DNA of 7,583 nucleotides from Terrisporobacter othiniensis (GTDB taxonomy: Bacteria; Bacillota; Clostridia; Peptostreptococcales; Peptostreptococcaceae): the NCBI RefSeq assembly GCF_000808015.1, contig NZ_JWHR01000078.1, forward strand, positions 1 through 7,583, given 5' to 3'. A program made the translations under genes and the position numbers. Under the pieces are notes generated by a model. The model searched no databases. It was given only the letters and a program-made list of their open reading frames with translations, and was not told where the DNA came from. This document shows positions 1-6,224 of this stretch, one piece after another. Position 1 is the first letter of the stretch. Each line of letters starts with the position of its first letter.

Positions 1-94
1 TTCTTATACAAATTAATAAATTGAAAGATTTTAAAGAAAAAATAATTTTGTGTGAAATATAATTAAATAAAATAAATCATATTTAATATTAAGG

Positions 95-121
95 TTGAAG
101 ATTTAGAAATTATGGTATAAT
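95..121 (+). promoter_or_regulatory. Promoter of the XRE-cupin gene (extended -10)
   Basis: A perfect -10 box TATAAT lies at 116-121 and is preceded by TG at 113-114, giving the extended -10 form TGGTATAAT. A -35-like TTGAAG lies at 95-100 with a short 15-bp spacer, which the extended -10 would compensate for. Transcription would start near 128, about 47 nt before the start codon. A 10-bp palindrome TTAATATTAA (83-92) sits directly upstream of the -35 and could be an operator, but in such AT-rich DNA it may be chance. Confidence 0.6.
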
Positions 122-174
122 AAAAAAGAAAATTAACGGATTGATTAATATATAATTTTTTAAGGAGAATATCA

Positions 175-720
175 ATGAATGATTTAAATATAGGAGAAAA
201 AATAGCACAATACAGAAAAAGTAAAGATTTAAGTATAAGAGAGTTAGCAAAGATGGCAGATGTTACACCATCATTACTTAGTCAAATAGAAAGAGGTTTG
301 GCAAATCCATCTGTTAATTCATTAAAATCAATAGCTAATGCATTGAATGCACCTTTATTTACTTTTTTTACTTCTGAAGTCATGAAAGAAGATTTAATTG
401 TAAGAGGAAATAATAGAAAAAAAGTAATACTTCCTGGAGCTGATAATGTTATATATGAAATGTTAGCACCTGGAATAAGTGATAATTTAGAATTTGCTAT
501 CATGAATTTATCACCTAAATCATCATCATGCACTGACTATATTCATCATAATGGATATGAAATTGCTTATGTGTTAGAGGGAAAAGTTACTTTACATTTA
601 GATGGTGAAAAATTTGATTTAGAGAAAGAAGACAGTGTAAAGATTCCTGTTGGTATGAAGCATAAATGGGAAAATGATAATGAGCTCGAAGCAAAAATTA
701 TATTTGCTGTTATTTTATAA
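175..720 (+). CDS. XRE-family transcriptional regulator with C-terminal cupin domain
   Basis: This is a 181-residue cytoplasmic DNA-binding regulator of the common HTH-plus-cupin type. Residues about 6-65 form an XRE/Cro helix-turn-helix: the repeat of short helices and the core TPSLLSQIERGLANPSV (31-47) are typical of the family. Residues about 110-181 form a small cupin barrel. Cupin motif 1 is seen as H124/H125, E129 and G136 with the expected E-x6-G spacing, and motif 2 as P158-x-G160-x2-H163-x3-N167, which fits the consensus exactly, so metal or small-ligand binding is plausible. The length is normal for the family (about 180). ATG 175 is chosen because AAGGAG (162-167) lies 7 nt upstream. 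The gene has its own promoter and terminator, so it is monocistronic. Relatives regulate polyamine, amino-acid or stress genes; the ligand and targets here are unknown, and control of itself or of adhE downstream is only a guess. Confidence 0.9.
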   Translation: MNDLNIGEKIAQYRKSKDLSIRELAKMADVTPSLLSQIERGLANPSVNSLKSIANALNAPLFTFFTSEVMKEDLIVRGNNRKKVILPGADNVIYEMLAPGISDNLEFAIMNLSPKSSSCTDYIHHNGYEIAYVLEGKVTLHLDGEKFDLEKEDSVKIPVGMKHKWENDNELEAKIIFAVIL

Positions 721-750
721 AATATTAAATTAAAAATTTCTTATTGATTA

Positions 751-789
751 AAAAGGCCTGACTATCATTAATTGTGATATCAGGCTTTT
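751..789 (+). terminator. Rho-independent terminator after the XRE-cupin gene
   Basis: AAAAGGCCTGACTATCA (751-767) pairs with TGATATCAGGCTTTT (775-789), leaving two single-base bulges on the 5' arm, and the hairpin ends in a run of four T. It lies 31 nt after the stop codon and separates this gene from adhE. The A run on the 5' side may also allow weak function on the other strand. Confidence 0.75.
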
Positions 790-893
790 AATTTAACTAA
801 TAAAGACATAAGCTAATTTATTTAGTTTTATATATACTAATATGGGCTTTTATTACATATTAATTAGTTTTGGAAAAGGTGGAAGTATATAAA

Positions 894-965
894 ATGTATA
901 AATATGTGATTAATCGTAAAAATATAACAAACTTAAATAAAATAATTATATTTGGCGAGGATTAA
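894..965 (+). CDS. Candidate 23-codon upstream ORF (leader peptide) of adhE
   Basis: An ATG at 894 opens a 23-codon frame that starts MYKYVINRKN and ends FGED, closing with TAA at 963-965. A good ribosome binding site, AAGGTGG (876-882) inside a purine-rich stretch, lies 11 nt upstream, and it is better than the site of adhE itself. The stop codon is only 4 nt before the adhE ATG at 970, so a terminating ribosome would cover or deliver onto the adhE start site. The peptide is basic and Asn/Ile-rich with no recognisable domain. A short leader ORF called orfL is known in front of adhE in the Clostridium acetobutylicum sol locus, but I could not compare the sequences. It may be a translated regulatory ORF or an ORF arising by chance in a leader. 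Confidence 0.45.
   Translation: MYKYVINRKNITNLNKIIIFGED
913..930. promoter_or_regulatory. Weak Rex-like operator candidate upstream of adhE
   Basis: The 18-bp stretch at 913-930 matches 10 of the 14 fixed positions of the Firmicute Rex consensus TTGTTAA-N4-TTAACAA. The right half (TATAACAA at the 3' end) is good and the left half is poor. Rex is the NADH/NAD+-sensing repressor that commonly controls adhE in Clostridia, so the place is right, but the match is degenerate and the DNA is AT-rich. No convincing -35/-10 pair was found for adhE between 790 and 893. Confidence 0.2.
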
Positions 966-969
966 CATA

Positions 970-3582
970 ATGAGCAAAGAAATAAAAAAAGTTGAAAATC
1001 AAAATGAAGAAGTAAGTATAGAAGATATGATTGATGAATTAGTTAAAAAAGCTAATGTGGCAATGGAAGACATGTTAAATTTGGATCAAGAAGAAATAGA
1101 TAAAATAGTTCAATCCATGGCAAAAGCAGGTCTCGATAATCATATAGAGTTAGCACAAATGGCTGTAGATGAAACGGGTATGGGTATTTTTGAAGATAAG
1201 ATAACAAAAAATATTTTTGCAACAGAATATATTTATAACAGTATAAAATACAAAAAAACTGTTGGAATAGTTGAAGAGAACAATGAAGAAGGATATATGA
1301 TGGTAGCAGAGCCAATAGGAGTAATTGCAGGGGTCACACCTGTTACTAACCCCACTTCAACTACCATGTTTAAGGCGTTGATTTCTATAAAATCAAGGAA
1401 TCCTATAATATTTAGCTTTCATCCGTCAGCTCAAAAATGTTCTGCTGAGGCTGCAAAAATATTAAGGGATGCAGCAATAAAAGAAGGAGCTCCAAAAGAC
1501 TGTATACAGTGGATAGAAAATCCATCTTTAGAAGCATCAAATGAGCTTATGAAACATAAGGAGATATCTATAATTTTAGCTACTGGAGGTCCAGGAATGG
1601 TTAAATCAGCATATTCTTCTGGGAAGCCAGCTTTAGGAGTAGGTCCAGGGAATGTTCCTTGTTTTATTGAAAAATCCGCAGATATTGATCAAGCAGTAAA
1701 TGATTTAATACTATCAAAGTCATTTGACAATGGTATGATATGTGCATCTGAACAAGCTGTAATAATAGAAGATGAGATATATGAAGATGTAGTTACTTTA
1801 ATGAAAAAGAATAAGTGCTATTTTGTAAACAATGAGGAAAAAGAGTTATTAGAAAAAACTGTTATAAATGAAGAAACGAAATCATTAAATGCTAAAATTG
1901 TAGGTCAAAATGCTTATACGATAGCTCAAATGTCAGGATTTAAGATAGCTAAAGATACTAAAATATTAGTGGCAGAGATAAGTGGAGTAGGTGAAGATTA
2001 TCCTTTATCAAAAGAAAAGCTTAGCCCAGTTTTAGCATGTATAAAAGTTAAAAATGCGAATGAAGGCATAGAAAAATGTGTTGAAATGACCGAGTTTGGT
2101 GGACTTGGACATTCTGCATGTATACATTCAAATAACGATAATATAATATTGCAATTTAGTAATAAAGTTAAAACAGGAAGGCTATTAATAAATACACCAT
2201 CAAGCCAAGGTGCTATAGGAGGTATATATAATTCGAATACACCATCATTAACTCTAGGTTGTGGATCTATGGGTAATAATTCAACTACAGATAATATATC
2301 TGCAATTAATTTAATTAATTTGAAAAAGGTAACAAAAAGAACTGTTAGTATGCAGTGGTTTAAAGTTCCGGAAAGAATTTATCATGAAATGGGTTCTATT
2401 CAATATTTGGAAAAATTACCTAAGTCAGAAAGAATAATGATAATTACAGACAGGACAATGGAAGACTTAGGATATGTGGAAAAAATAGAATACCGATTGA
2501 GAAAAAGAAGAAATCCAGTTATGATAGAAAGATTTACAGGGGTTGAAGTGGATCCATCTGTAAAGACGGTACTAGATGGGGCTCAGGAAATGATTAAATT
2601 TAAACCAGATACAATAATAGCCTTAGGAGGTGGCTCAGTAATAGATGCAGCAAAAGGCATGTGGTTATTTTATGAGAATCCACAAGTTGATTTTGAAGAT
2701 TTAAGACTTAAATTTATGGACATAAGAAAAAGAGTTTATAAGTTTCCTAAGTTGGGAAGAAAAGCTCAACTAGTAGCTATTCCAACTACATCGGGGACAG
2801 GATCAGAAGTAACTTCATTTGCAGTTATAACAGACAAAGAAAAAAATATAAAATATCCTTTAGCTGATTATGAATTGACACCAGATGTGGCAATAGTAGA
2901 TCCTCAATTTGTAATGAGTTTGCCAAAATCAGTTATTGCAGATACAGGACTAGATGTATTAACTCATGGAATAGAAGCTTATGTTTCGGTAATGGCTACA
3001 GACTACACAGATGCAATGGCTTTAAAAGCTATAGAAATGGTATTTAAATATTTACCAATATCATATAAAGGTGGAGACTCAGCTGAATGTAGGGAGGCTA
3101 GGGAAAAAATGCATAATGCTTCTTGTATGGCAGGAATGGCATTTGCAAATGCTTTTTTAGGAATAAATCATTCTTTAGCTCATAAGCTTGGAGCAAGATT
3201 TCATATACCTCATGGTAGGGTAAATGCCATATTATTACCTTATGTAATAGAATATAATTCACAAATACCAAGCAAATTTACTGCATTTCCTAAATATAAA
3301 TCATTTATATCGGATAAGAAGTATTGTGAAATTGCAAAAATGTTGGGATTAAAAACAGATACAGTTGAAGAAGGTGTGAAAAATTTAATTGAAGCAATTA
3401 AAAAGCTGATGAAAGAATTAAATGAACCGATGAGTATTAAAGAATGTGGAATAGAAAGAGATGAATATTTTTCTGCAATAAAAAAATTATCTTTAGAAGC
3501 ATTTGATGATCAATGTACCTCTGTTAATCCAAGACTGCCATTAGTCAGTGAAATAGAAGAAATATATATGAAAATATATTAA
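970..3582 (+). CDS. adhE: Bifunctional acetaldehyde-CoA / alcohol dehydrogenase AdhE
   Basis: AdhE reduces acetyl-CoA to acetaldehyde and then to ethanol, using two NADH, and in fermenting anaerobes it regenerates NAD+. Some clostridial forms also make butanol from butyryl-CoA. The 870-residue length fits the family (about 860-890). The N-terminal aldehyde dehydrogenase domain (about 15-435) has VTNPTSTT (125-132), the nucleotide-loop ATGGPGMV (204-211), VGPGNVP (224-230) and the catalytic cysteine C258 in NGMICASEQ. A linker (about 440-465) leads to the iron-dependent alcohol dehydrogenase domain (about 466-870), with GGGS (553-556) for NAD binding and predicted iron ligands D662, H666, H734 and H748, plus conserved H738. 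Both active sites look intact. The frame is open from a TTG at 952, but ATG 970 is preferred: the AGG of GGCGAGG (954-960) lies 9 nt before it and would be inside the gene with the longer start. AdhE proteins usually assemble into cytoplasmic spirosome filaments. The gene stands alone as a single unit. Confidence 0.97.
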   Translation: MSKEIKKVENQNEEVSIEDMIDELVKKANVAMEDMLNLDQEEIDKIVQSMAKAGLDNHIELAQMAVDETGMGIFEDKITKNIFATEYIYNSIKYKKTVGIVEENNEEGYMMVAEPIGVIAGVTPVTNPTSTTMFKALISIKSRNPIIFSFHPSAQKCSAEAAKILRDAAIKEGAPKDCIQWIENPSLEASNELMKHKEISIILATGGPGMVKSAYSSGKPALGVGPGNVPCFIEKSADIDQAVNDLILSKSFDNGMICASEQAVIIEDEIYEDVVTLMKKNKCYFVNNEEKELLEKTVINEETKSLNAKIVGQNAYTIAQMSGFKIAKDTKILVAEISGVGEDYPLSKEKLSPVLACIKVKNANEGIEKCVEMTEFGGLGHSACIHSNNDNIILQFSNKVKTGRLLINTPSSQGAIGGIYNSNTPSLTLGCGSMGNNSTTDNISAINLINLKKVTKRTVSMQWFKVPERIYHEMGSIQYLEKLPKSERIMIITDRTMEDLGYVEKIEYRLRKRRNPVMIERFTGVEVDPSVKTVLDGAQEMIKFKPDTIIALGGGSVIDAAKGMWLFYENPQVDFEDLRLKFMDIRKRVYKFPKLGRKAQLVAIPTTSGTGSEVTSFAVITDKEKNIKYPLADYELTPDVAIVDPQFVMSLPKSVIADTGLDVLTHGIEAYVSVMATDYTDAMALKAIEMVFKYLPISYKGGDSAECREAREKMHNASCMAGMAFANAFLGINHSLAHKLGARFHIPHGRVNAILLPYVIEYNSQIPSKFTAFPKYKSFISDKKYCEIAKMLGLKTDTVEEGVKNLIEAIKKLMKELNEPMSIKECGIERDEYFSAIKKLSLEAFDDQCTSVNPRLPLVSEIEEIYMKIY

Positions 3583-3610
3583 GAGAAGTATAATTATATA
3601 AAATTGGCAT

Positions 3611-3652
3611 ATAATAATATTATTATTTAGATAATAAAAATAATATTTTATT
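3611..3652 (+). terminator. AT-only hairpin after adhE, weak terminator candidate
   Basis: AATATTATT (3616-3624) can pair with AATAATATT (3639-3647), followed by a T-rich stretch. A 16-bp palindrome ATAATAATATTATTAT (3611-3626) overlaps the left arm. There is no G-C pair in the stem, so termination would be weak. No better terminator is visible between adhE and the asnA promoter. The rest of 3583-3731 is AT-rich spacer in which I see no gene. Confidence 0.25.
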
Positions 3653-3731
3653 AAAGCTAATTAAAGTAAACATAAAAAACAAATAAGAAGAATATTTTTT
3701 GAAAGAAAAATAATGTTTTTGAAAATACTTA

Positions 3732-3760
3732 TTGACAAAAAACATATATTCATATATCAT
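3732..3760 (+). promoter_or_regulatory. Sigma-A promoter of the asnA T-box transcript
   Basis: A perfect -35 TTGACA (3732-3737) is followed, after the ideal 17-bp spacer, by TATCAT (3755-3760), a 5/6 match to the -10 consensus. Transcription would start near 3766-3768, just upstream of the T-box Stem I, so the leader would be about 330 nt long. Confidence 0.85.
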
Positions 3761-3766
3761 TACTAT

Positions 3767-4056
3767 TAATTAATTGAAAAAATTGTAAAAGCAATGAAGG
3801 GAAGAGTAATTATAATACAGAGTTAAAGCGAGCTGGTTATGGTGTGAGTCCAGTACAAAGTATATAATGAAGAACCTCCCAGAGCTACTAACCGAAATCT
3901 AATAGAGAGTAGACTTAGTCGGAACCAAGCCGTTACCTACTTGGCGATATATTATTTAGTATATTGAATGAGTTGAACTTTTATTAAAGTTAAATTAGGT
4001 GGTACCGCGGAAGTCTAGCCTTTCGTCCTATTTATATAGGATGAAGGGCTTTTTTT
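3767..4056 (+). promoter_or_regulatory. T-box leader (tRNA-Asn-sensing) of asnA
   Basis: This is a cis-acting RNA that reads the charging state of a tRNA and lets transcription proceed when the tRNA is uncharged. The 5' strand of Stem I carries AGAGTAA (specifier-loop side, about 3803-3809), the apical part holds GGTGTGAGTCCAGTAC (3841-3856), and the 3' side of the specifier loop reads GAAG-AAC-C (3869-3876) before TCCC, which pairs with GGGA (3800-3803). The triplet AAC (3873-3875) lies one base before the lower stem, as the specifier does in solved T-boxes, and matches tRNA-Asn and the downstream gene. A GAA reading (Glu) shifted by three bases is less likely. The T-box sequence is AGGTGGTACCGCG (3997-4009), whose TGGT bulge binds the tRNA 3' end. 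TAGG (3996-3999) can pair with CCTA (4027-4030) as antiterminator, in competition with the terminator stem. Confidence 0.95.
4017..4056 (+). terminator. asnA: Regulated intrinsic terminator of the asnA T-box
   Basis: AGCCTTTCGTCCTAT (4017-4031) pairs with ATAGGATGAAGGGCT (4036-4050) over 15 bp, with two G-U pairs and a 4-nt loop, followed by T at 4050-4056. The 5' arm includes the CCTA needed by the antiterminator, so the two structures exclude each other. Charged tRNA-Asn should favour this terminator and uncharged tRNA-Asn should disrupt it. Confidence 0.93.
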
Positions 4057-4098
4057 ATTGGAAAAATCACAATAATAAATCAAAAGGAGTGGAGTAAT

Positions 4099-5103
4099 AT
4101 GTGTTTAGTAATACCAGAAAGATATGAAACAAGTTTAGGGGTTATAGAAACTCAGCAAGCAATAAAGGATTTAAAGGACTTTTTTGAAAATAGATTAGGG
4201 GAGAGGTTAAAATTAACAAGAGTATCTTCTCCATTATTTGTTTTACCTGAAACAGGAACAAACGATAACTTAAACGGCGTTGAGAAACCAGTAAGTTTTC
4301 AAGTACCTTATTTAAGAAAAAATGCAGAAATAGTACATTCTTTAGCTAAGTGGAAGAGAATGGCCCTTAAAAAGTATGGGTTTCCTGTAGGGACAGGTCT
4401 ATACACTGATATGAATGCAATTAGAAAAGATGAAGAGCTAGATAACTTACACTCTTTATATGTTGATCAATGGGACTGGGAACTTATAATAAATAAAGAA
4501 GATAGAACGATGGAAACACTTAAAAAAGTTGTGAAAATTTTATATAAGGTCTTTAAGGAAACAGAAGAACATGTTCATAGTATTTATCCAGAAGTAGAGT
4601 GTATATTGCCAGAAGAAATAACTTTCATAACATCTCAGGAATTACTAGATATGTATCCAGACTTAACAGCGAAAGAGAGAGAAAATGCTATTGTAAAAGA
4701 GAAAAAAGCAGTTTTCTTAATGCAAATAGGAAAAGTATTAAGCAGTGGAGATAAGCATGATGGAAGAAGTCCAGACTATGACGATTGGGATTTAAATGGA
4801 GATATATTATTCTATAACCCAGTATTAGATAATGCAATAGAACTTTCTTCTATGGGGATAAGAGTAGATGAAGAAGCTTTAAAAAAACAATTAAAAGCTG
4901 CCAAGTGTGAAGATAGAAAAGAATTAGATTACCATAAAGCCTTATTAGATGGTAAATTACCATATACAATAGGTGGAGGAATTGGCCAATCTAGAATATG
5001 TATGTTCTTTTTAAATAAAGCTCACATAGGTGAGGTACAAGTAGGAATTTGGCCTCAGGAAATGGTTGAAGAATGCAGTAAAGCTGGAATAACTTTATTA
5101 TAA
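4099..5103 (+). CDS. asnA: Aspartate-ammonia ligase (asparagine synthetase A)
   Basis: AsnA makes L-asparagine from L-aspartate, ammonia and ATP, releasing AMP and pyrophosphate. Unlike AsnB it uses free ammonia rather than glutamine. It is a cytoplasmic homodimer with a class II aminoacyl-tRNA synthetase fold. At 334 residues it matches the family (E. coli about 330). Recognisable blocks are ETGTNDNLNGVEKPVSF (51-67), the core KKYGFPVGTGLYTDMNAIR (91-109), EELDNLHSLYVDQWDWE (112-128), DGRSPDYDDW (221-230), and the class II motif-3-like GGGIGQSR (292-299) near the C terminus, followed by the conserved tail GEVQVGIWP (311-319). ATG 4099 is preceded by AAAGGAG ending at 4089, with 9 nt between. 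Expression is controlled by the T-box leader, so the gene should be induced when asparaginyl-tRNA is low. It stands alone, with a terminator directly behind it. Confidence 0.97.
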   Translation: MCLVIPERYETSLGVIETQQAIKDLKDFFENRLGERLKLTRVSSPLFVLPETGTNDNLNGVEKPVSFQVPYLRKNAEIVHSLAKWKRMALKKYGFPVGTGLYTDMNAIRKDEELDNLHSLYVDQWDWELIINKEDRTMETLKKVVKILYKVFKETEEHVHSIYPEVECILPEEITFITSQELLDMYPDLTAKERENAIVKEKKAVFLMQIGKVLSSGDKHDGRSPDYDDWDLNGDILFYNPVLDNAIELSSMGIRVDEEALKKQLKAAKCEDRKELDYHKALLDGKLPYTIGGGIGQSRICMFFLNKAHIGEVQVGIWPQEMVEECSKAGITLL

Positions 5104-5112
5104 AAATATATT

Positions 5113-5162
5113 AAAAAGGTTATAGATAAAATTTTAAAGAAAATTTATCTATAACCTTTTTT
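5113..5162 (+). terminator. Strong, probably bidirectional terminator after asnA
   Basis: AAAAAGGTTATAGATAAA (5113-5130) pairs perfectly over 18 bp with TTTATCTATAACCTTTTT (5144-5161), with a 13-nt loop and a T run. Because the left arm starts with five A, the same hairpin would also end in a T run when read from the minus strand, so it could stop convergent transcription too. Confidence 0.9.
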
Positions 5163-5187
5163 ACTCAAAAGGATAAGCAATTCATAT

Positions 5188-5262
5188 TTATTTTATATTG
5201 ATACTATTAGAAACTTCTATAGCAAATGAATTAGATATAGTACTTGACCAATTATTATCCAT
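5188..5262 (-). CDS. Possible 24-residue small ORF, convergent to asnA
   Basis: On the minus strand an ATG at 5262 opens 24 codons rich in Ser, Asn and Ile (begins MDNNWSSTIS, ends SNSINIK) and stops with TAA at 5188. A strong AAAAGGAG lies at minus-strand positions 5286-5279, but 16 nt before the ATG, farther than usual, and an in-frame TAG directly precedes the ATG, so no upstream start is possible. It would run towards the bidirectional terminator at 5113-5162. It shows no known domain, signal peptide or membrane segment. It may well be chance; only the ribosome-binding-like site and the shared terminator support it. Confidence 0.2.
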   Translation of the reverse strand: MDNNWSSTISNSFAIEVSNSINIK

Positions 5263-5390
5263 CTAATTATTATAGAGTCTCCTTTTATTATTAGTTTATA
5301 TATTTACTTAGAAAACAAGTGGTTAAATGCTATAATAGATGAATGGTTATTAGAAATAGAAAAAGGGATATATTATAACTATATTTTTTA

Positions 5391-5418
5391 TTCAAAAATT
5401 GTAATTATTATATATAAT
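5391..5418 (+). promoter_or_regulatory. Candidate promoter of the TetR-family gene
   Basis: A perfect -10 TATAAT (5413-5418) has a weak -35-like TTCAAA (5391-5396) upstream with a 16-bp spacer. The -10 lies inside a 12-bp palindrome ATTATATATAAT (5407-5418), a possible autoregulatory site, although such palindromes are cheap in this base composition. The start codon is about 50 nt downstream of the expected transcription start. Confidence 0.4.
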
Positions 5419-5474
5419 GCAAAATTAGAATTATGAAAAAAATTGACTTAAATAATATAAGGAGTAACAGATAA

Positions 5475-6038
5475 ATGGCAAATACAAGACGAATTCTTGC
5501 TGAATCATTAAAGAACCTATTAAAGAGAAAACCATTAGAAAAAATAACGGTGACACAGTTAGTTGATGACTGTAATATTAATAGACAAACCTTTTACTAT
5601 CACTTTCATGATATTTATGAATTGCTAGAATATATGTTTTTTGTAGAATTAGATAAAATATTTGAAAATCCCATTGAGTATGATAATAATTTTGTATATA
5701 AGTGGGAAAAAGTATATTATACAATTTTACAATCTGTATTAAATGAAAAAAGAATGATTATAAGTATATCTCAATCTATAGGAAGAAGTAAATTAGATGA
5801 AATATTATATAATGTTTTTTATCGTATAATATTAAGGTTTATAAGAGATGAATCAGAGGGAATAAATATATGCGAAGAAGAAAAAAATTTTATTGCTAAC
5901 TTTTATAAATATGCATTCGTTGGAATTACCTTAGATTGGGTAGACTCATTTATGAAAGTAAATCCAGAAATAATAGTTTTTAGAGTTAGTAGATTAATTG
6001 GAGGAGATTTAAGAACAGCCTTGCATAAGAATCATTAA
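5475..6038 (+). CDS. TetR/AcrR-family transcriptional regulator (DhaS-like type)
   Basis: This is a 187-residue one-component regulator, most likely a repressor that releases DNA on binding a small molecule. The N-terminal helix-turn-helix covers about residues 5-50, with the hallmark KITVTQLVDDCNINRQTFYY (23-42) followed by HFHDIYEL (43-50). The basic start NTRRILAESLKNLLKRKPLEK resembles the subgroup that includes the DhaS-like regulators of dihydroxyacetone kinase genes. Residues 55-187 are all-helical and probably hold the ligand pocket and dimer interface; they are too variable to predict the ligand. ATG 5475 is preceded by AAGGAG (5459-5464), 10 nt upstream. The MFS transporter gene follows 186 nt downstream on the same strand, a usual pairing of a TetR protein with its target pump or carrier, so control of that transporter is inferred, not shown. 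Confidence 0.92.
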   Translation: MANTRRILAESLKNLLKRKPLEKITVTQLVDDCNINRQTFYYHFHDIYELLEYMFFVELDKIFENPIEYDNNFVYKWEKVYYTILQSVLNEKRMIISISQSIGRSKLDEILYNVFYRIILRFIRDESEGINICEEEKNFIANFYKYAFVGITLDWVDSFMKVNPEIIVFRVSRLIGGDLRTALHKNH

Positions 6039-6080
6039 AAAATCGAATAATATAATACAAATAAACCTATATATTGATAG

Positions 6081-6115
6081 AAATCTTATTTTATGTACAT
6101 TTAATATAAGATTTT
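6081..6115 (+). terminator. Weak hairpin after the TetR gene
   Basis: AAATCTTAT (6081-6089) pairs perfectly with ATAAGATTT (6106-6114) around a 16-nt loop, followed by only one further T. It contains a single G-C pair and lacks a proper T tract, so it may attenuate or process the transcript rather than stop it. It lies 42 nt after the TetR stop codon. Confidence 0.3.
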
Positions 6116-6125
6116 AAGCAACGTC

Positions 6126-6182
6126 GTCTAATAGAATAGTTTTGCACTGAAAGTTGAGAAATGTTTAAATTTTTGATTAGAC
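6126..6182 (+). promoter_or_regulatory. Candidate promoter of the MFS gene, bracketed by an inverted repeat
   Basis: TTGCAC (6142-6147) and TTAAAT (6165-6170), separated by 17 bp and with TG at 6162-6163 as an extended -10, form a plausible sigma-A promoter. Exact 7-bp inverted arms, GTCTAAT (6126-6132) and ATTAGAC (6176-6182), lie on either side of it, 43 nt apart. The start codon of the transporter is about 50 nt beyond the -10. The arms could be half-sites bound by the upstream TetR protein, although TetR operators are normally compact palindromes. Confidence 0.35.
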
Positions 6183-6224
6183 ATAAAAATAATAGGTTTT
6201 GTAAAATATGTAGGAGGTTTTTTT

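Larger units (their letters stand above)
5163..5474. other. Intergenic stretch between asnA and the TetR gene
   Basis: About 310 bases separate the asnA terminator from the TetR start. Both strands are broken by frequent stops and I see no gene remnant. What can be seen is one weak minus-strand small ORF (5188-5262), an unassigned promoter-like element with TTAGAA (5308-5313), a 17-bp spacer and extended -10 TGCTATAAT (5328-5336), and the candidate TetR promoter (5391-5418). An 11-codon plus-strand frame starts at the ATG at 5343 just after the first promoter, but it has no ribosome binding site. Confidence 0.6.

Noticed and set aside
1..94. Possible gene end or extra promoter in the first bases (TATAAT at 58-63)
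   Set aside because: No -35 lies at a usable distance and no open frame of note enters from the left edge; the extended -10 at 113-121 is clearly better.
282..533. 83-codon open frame on the minus strand
   Set aside because: It lies antisense inside the XRE-cupin gene, whose domains are complete; it has no family features.
952..969. TTG start extending AdhE by six residues
   Set aside because: The adhE ribosome binding site (954-960) would lie inside the extension, and nothing suitable precedes the TTG; ATG 970 has correct spacing.
1052..1315. 87-codon open frame on the minus strand
   Set aside because: It lies antisense inside adhE, and its Leu/Tyr/Phe-rich translation is typical of a shadow of AT-rich coding sequence.
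3696..3724. Direct repeat TTTTTGAAA (3696-3704 and 3716-3724) upstream of the asnA promoter
   Set aside because: It is short and A/T-rich with a spacing of 20 bp; two copies are expected by chance in such sequence and the T-box already explains regulation.
3998..4010. GGTGGTACC-like stretch resembling part of a structured RNA gene such as a tRNA
   Set aside because: It is the conserved T-box antiterminator sequence; no tRNA cloverleaf can be drawn around it.
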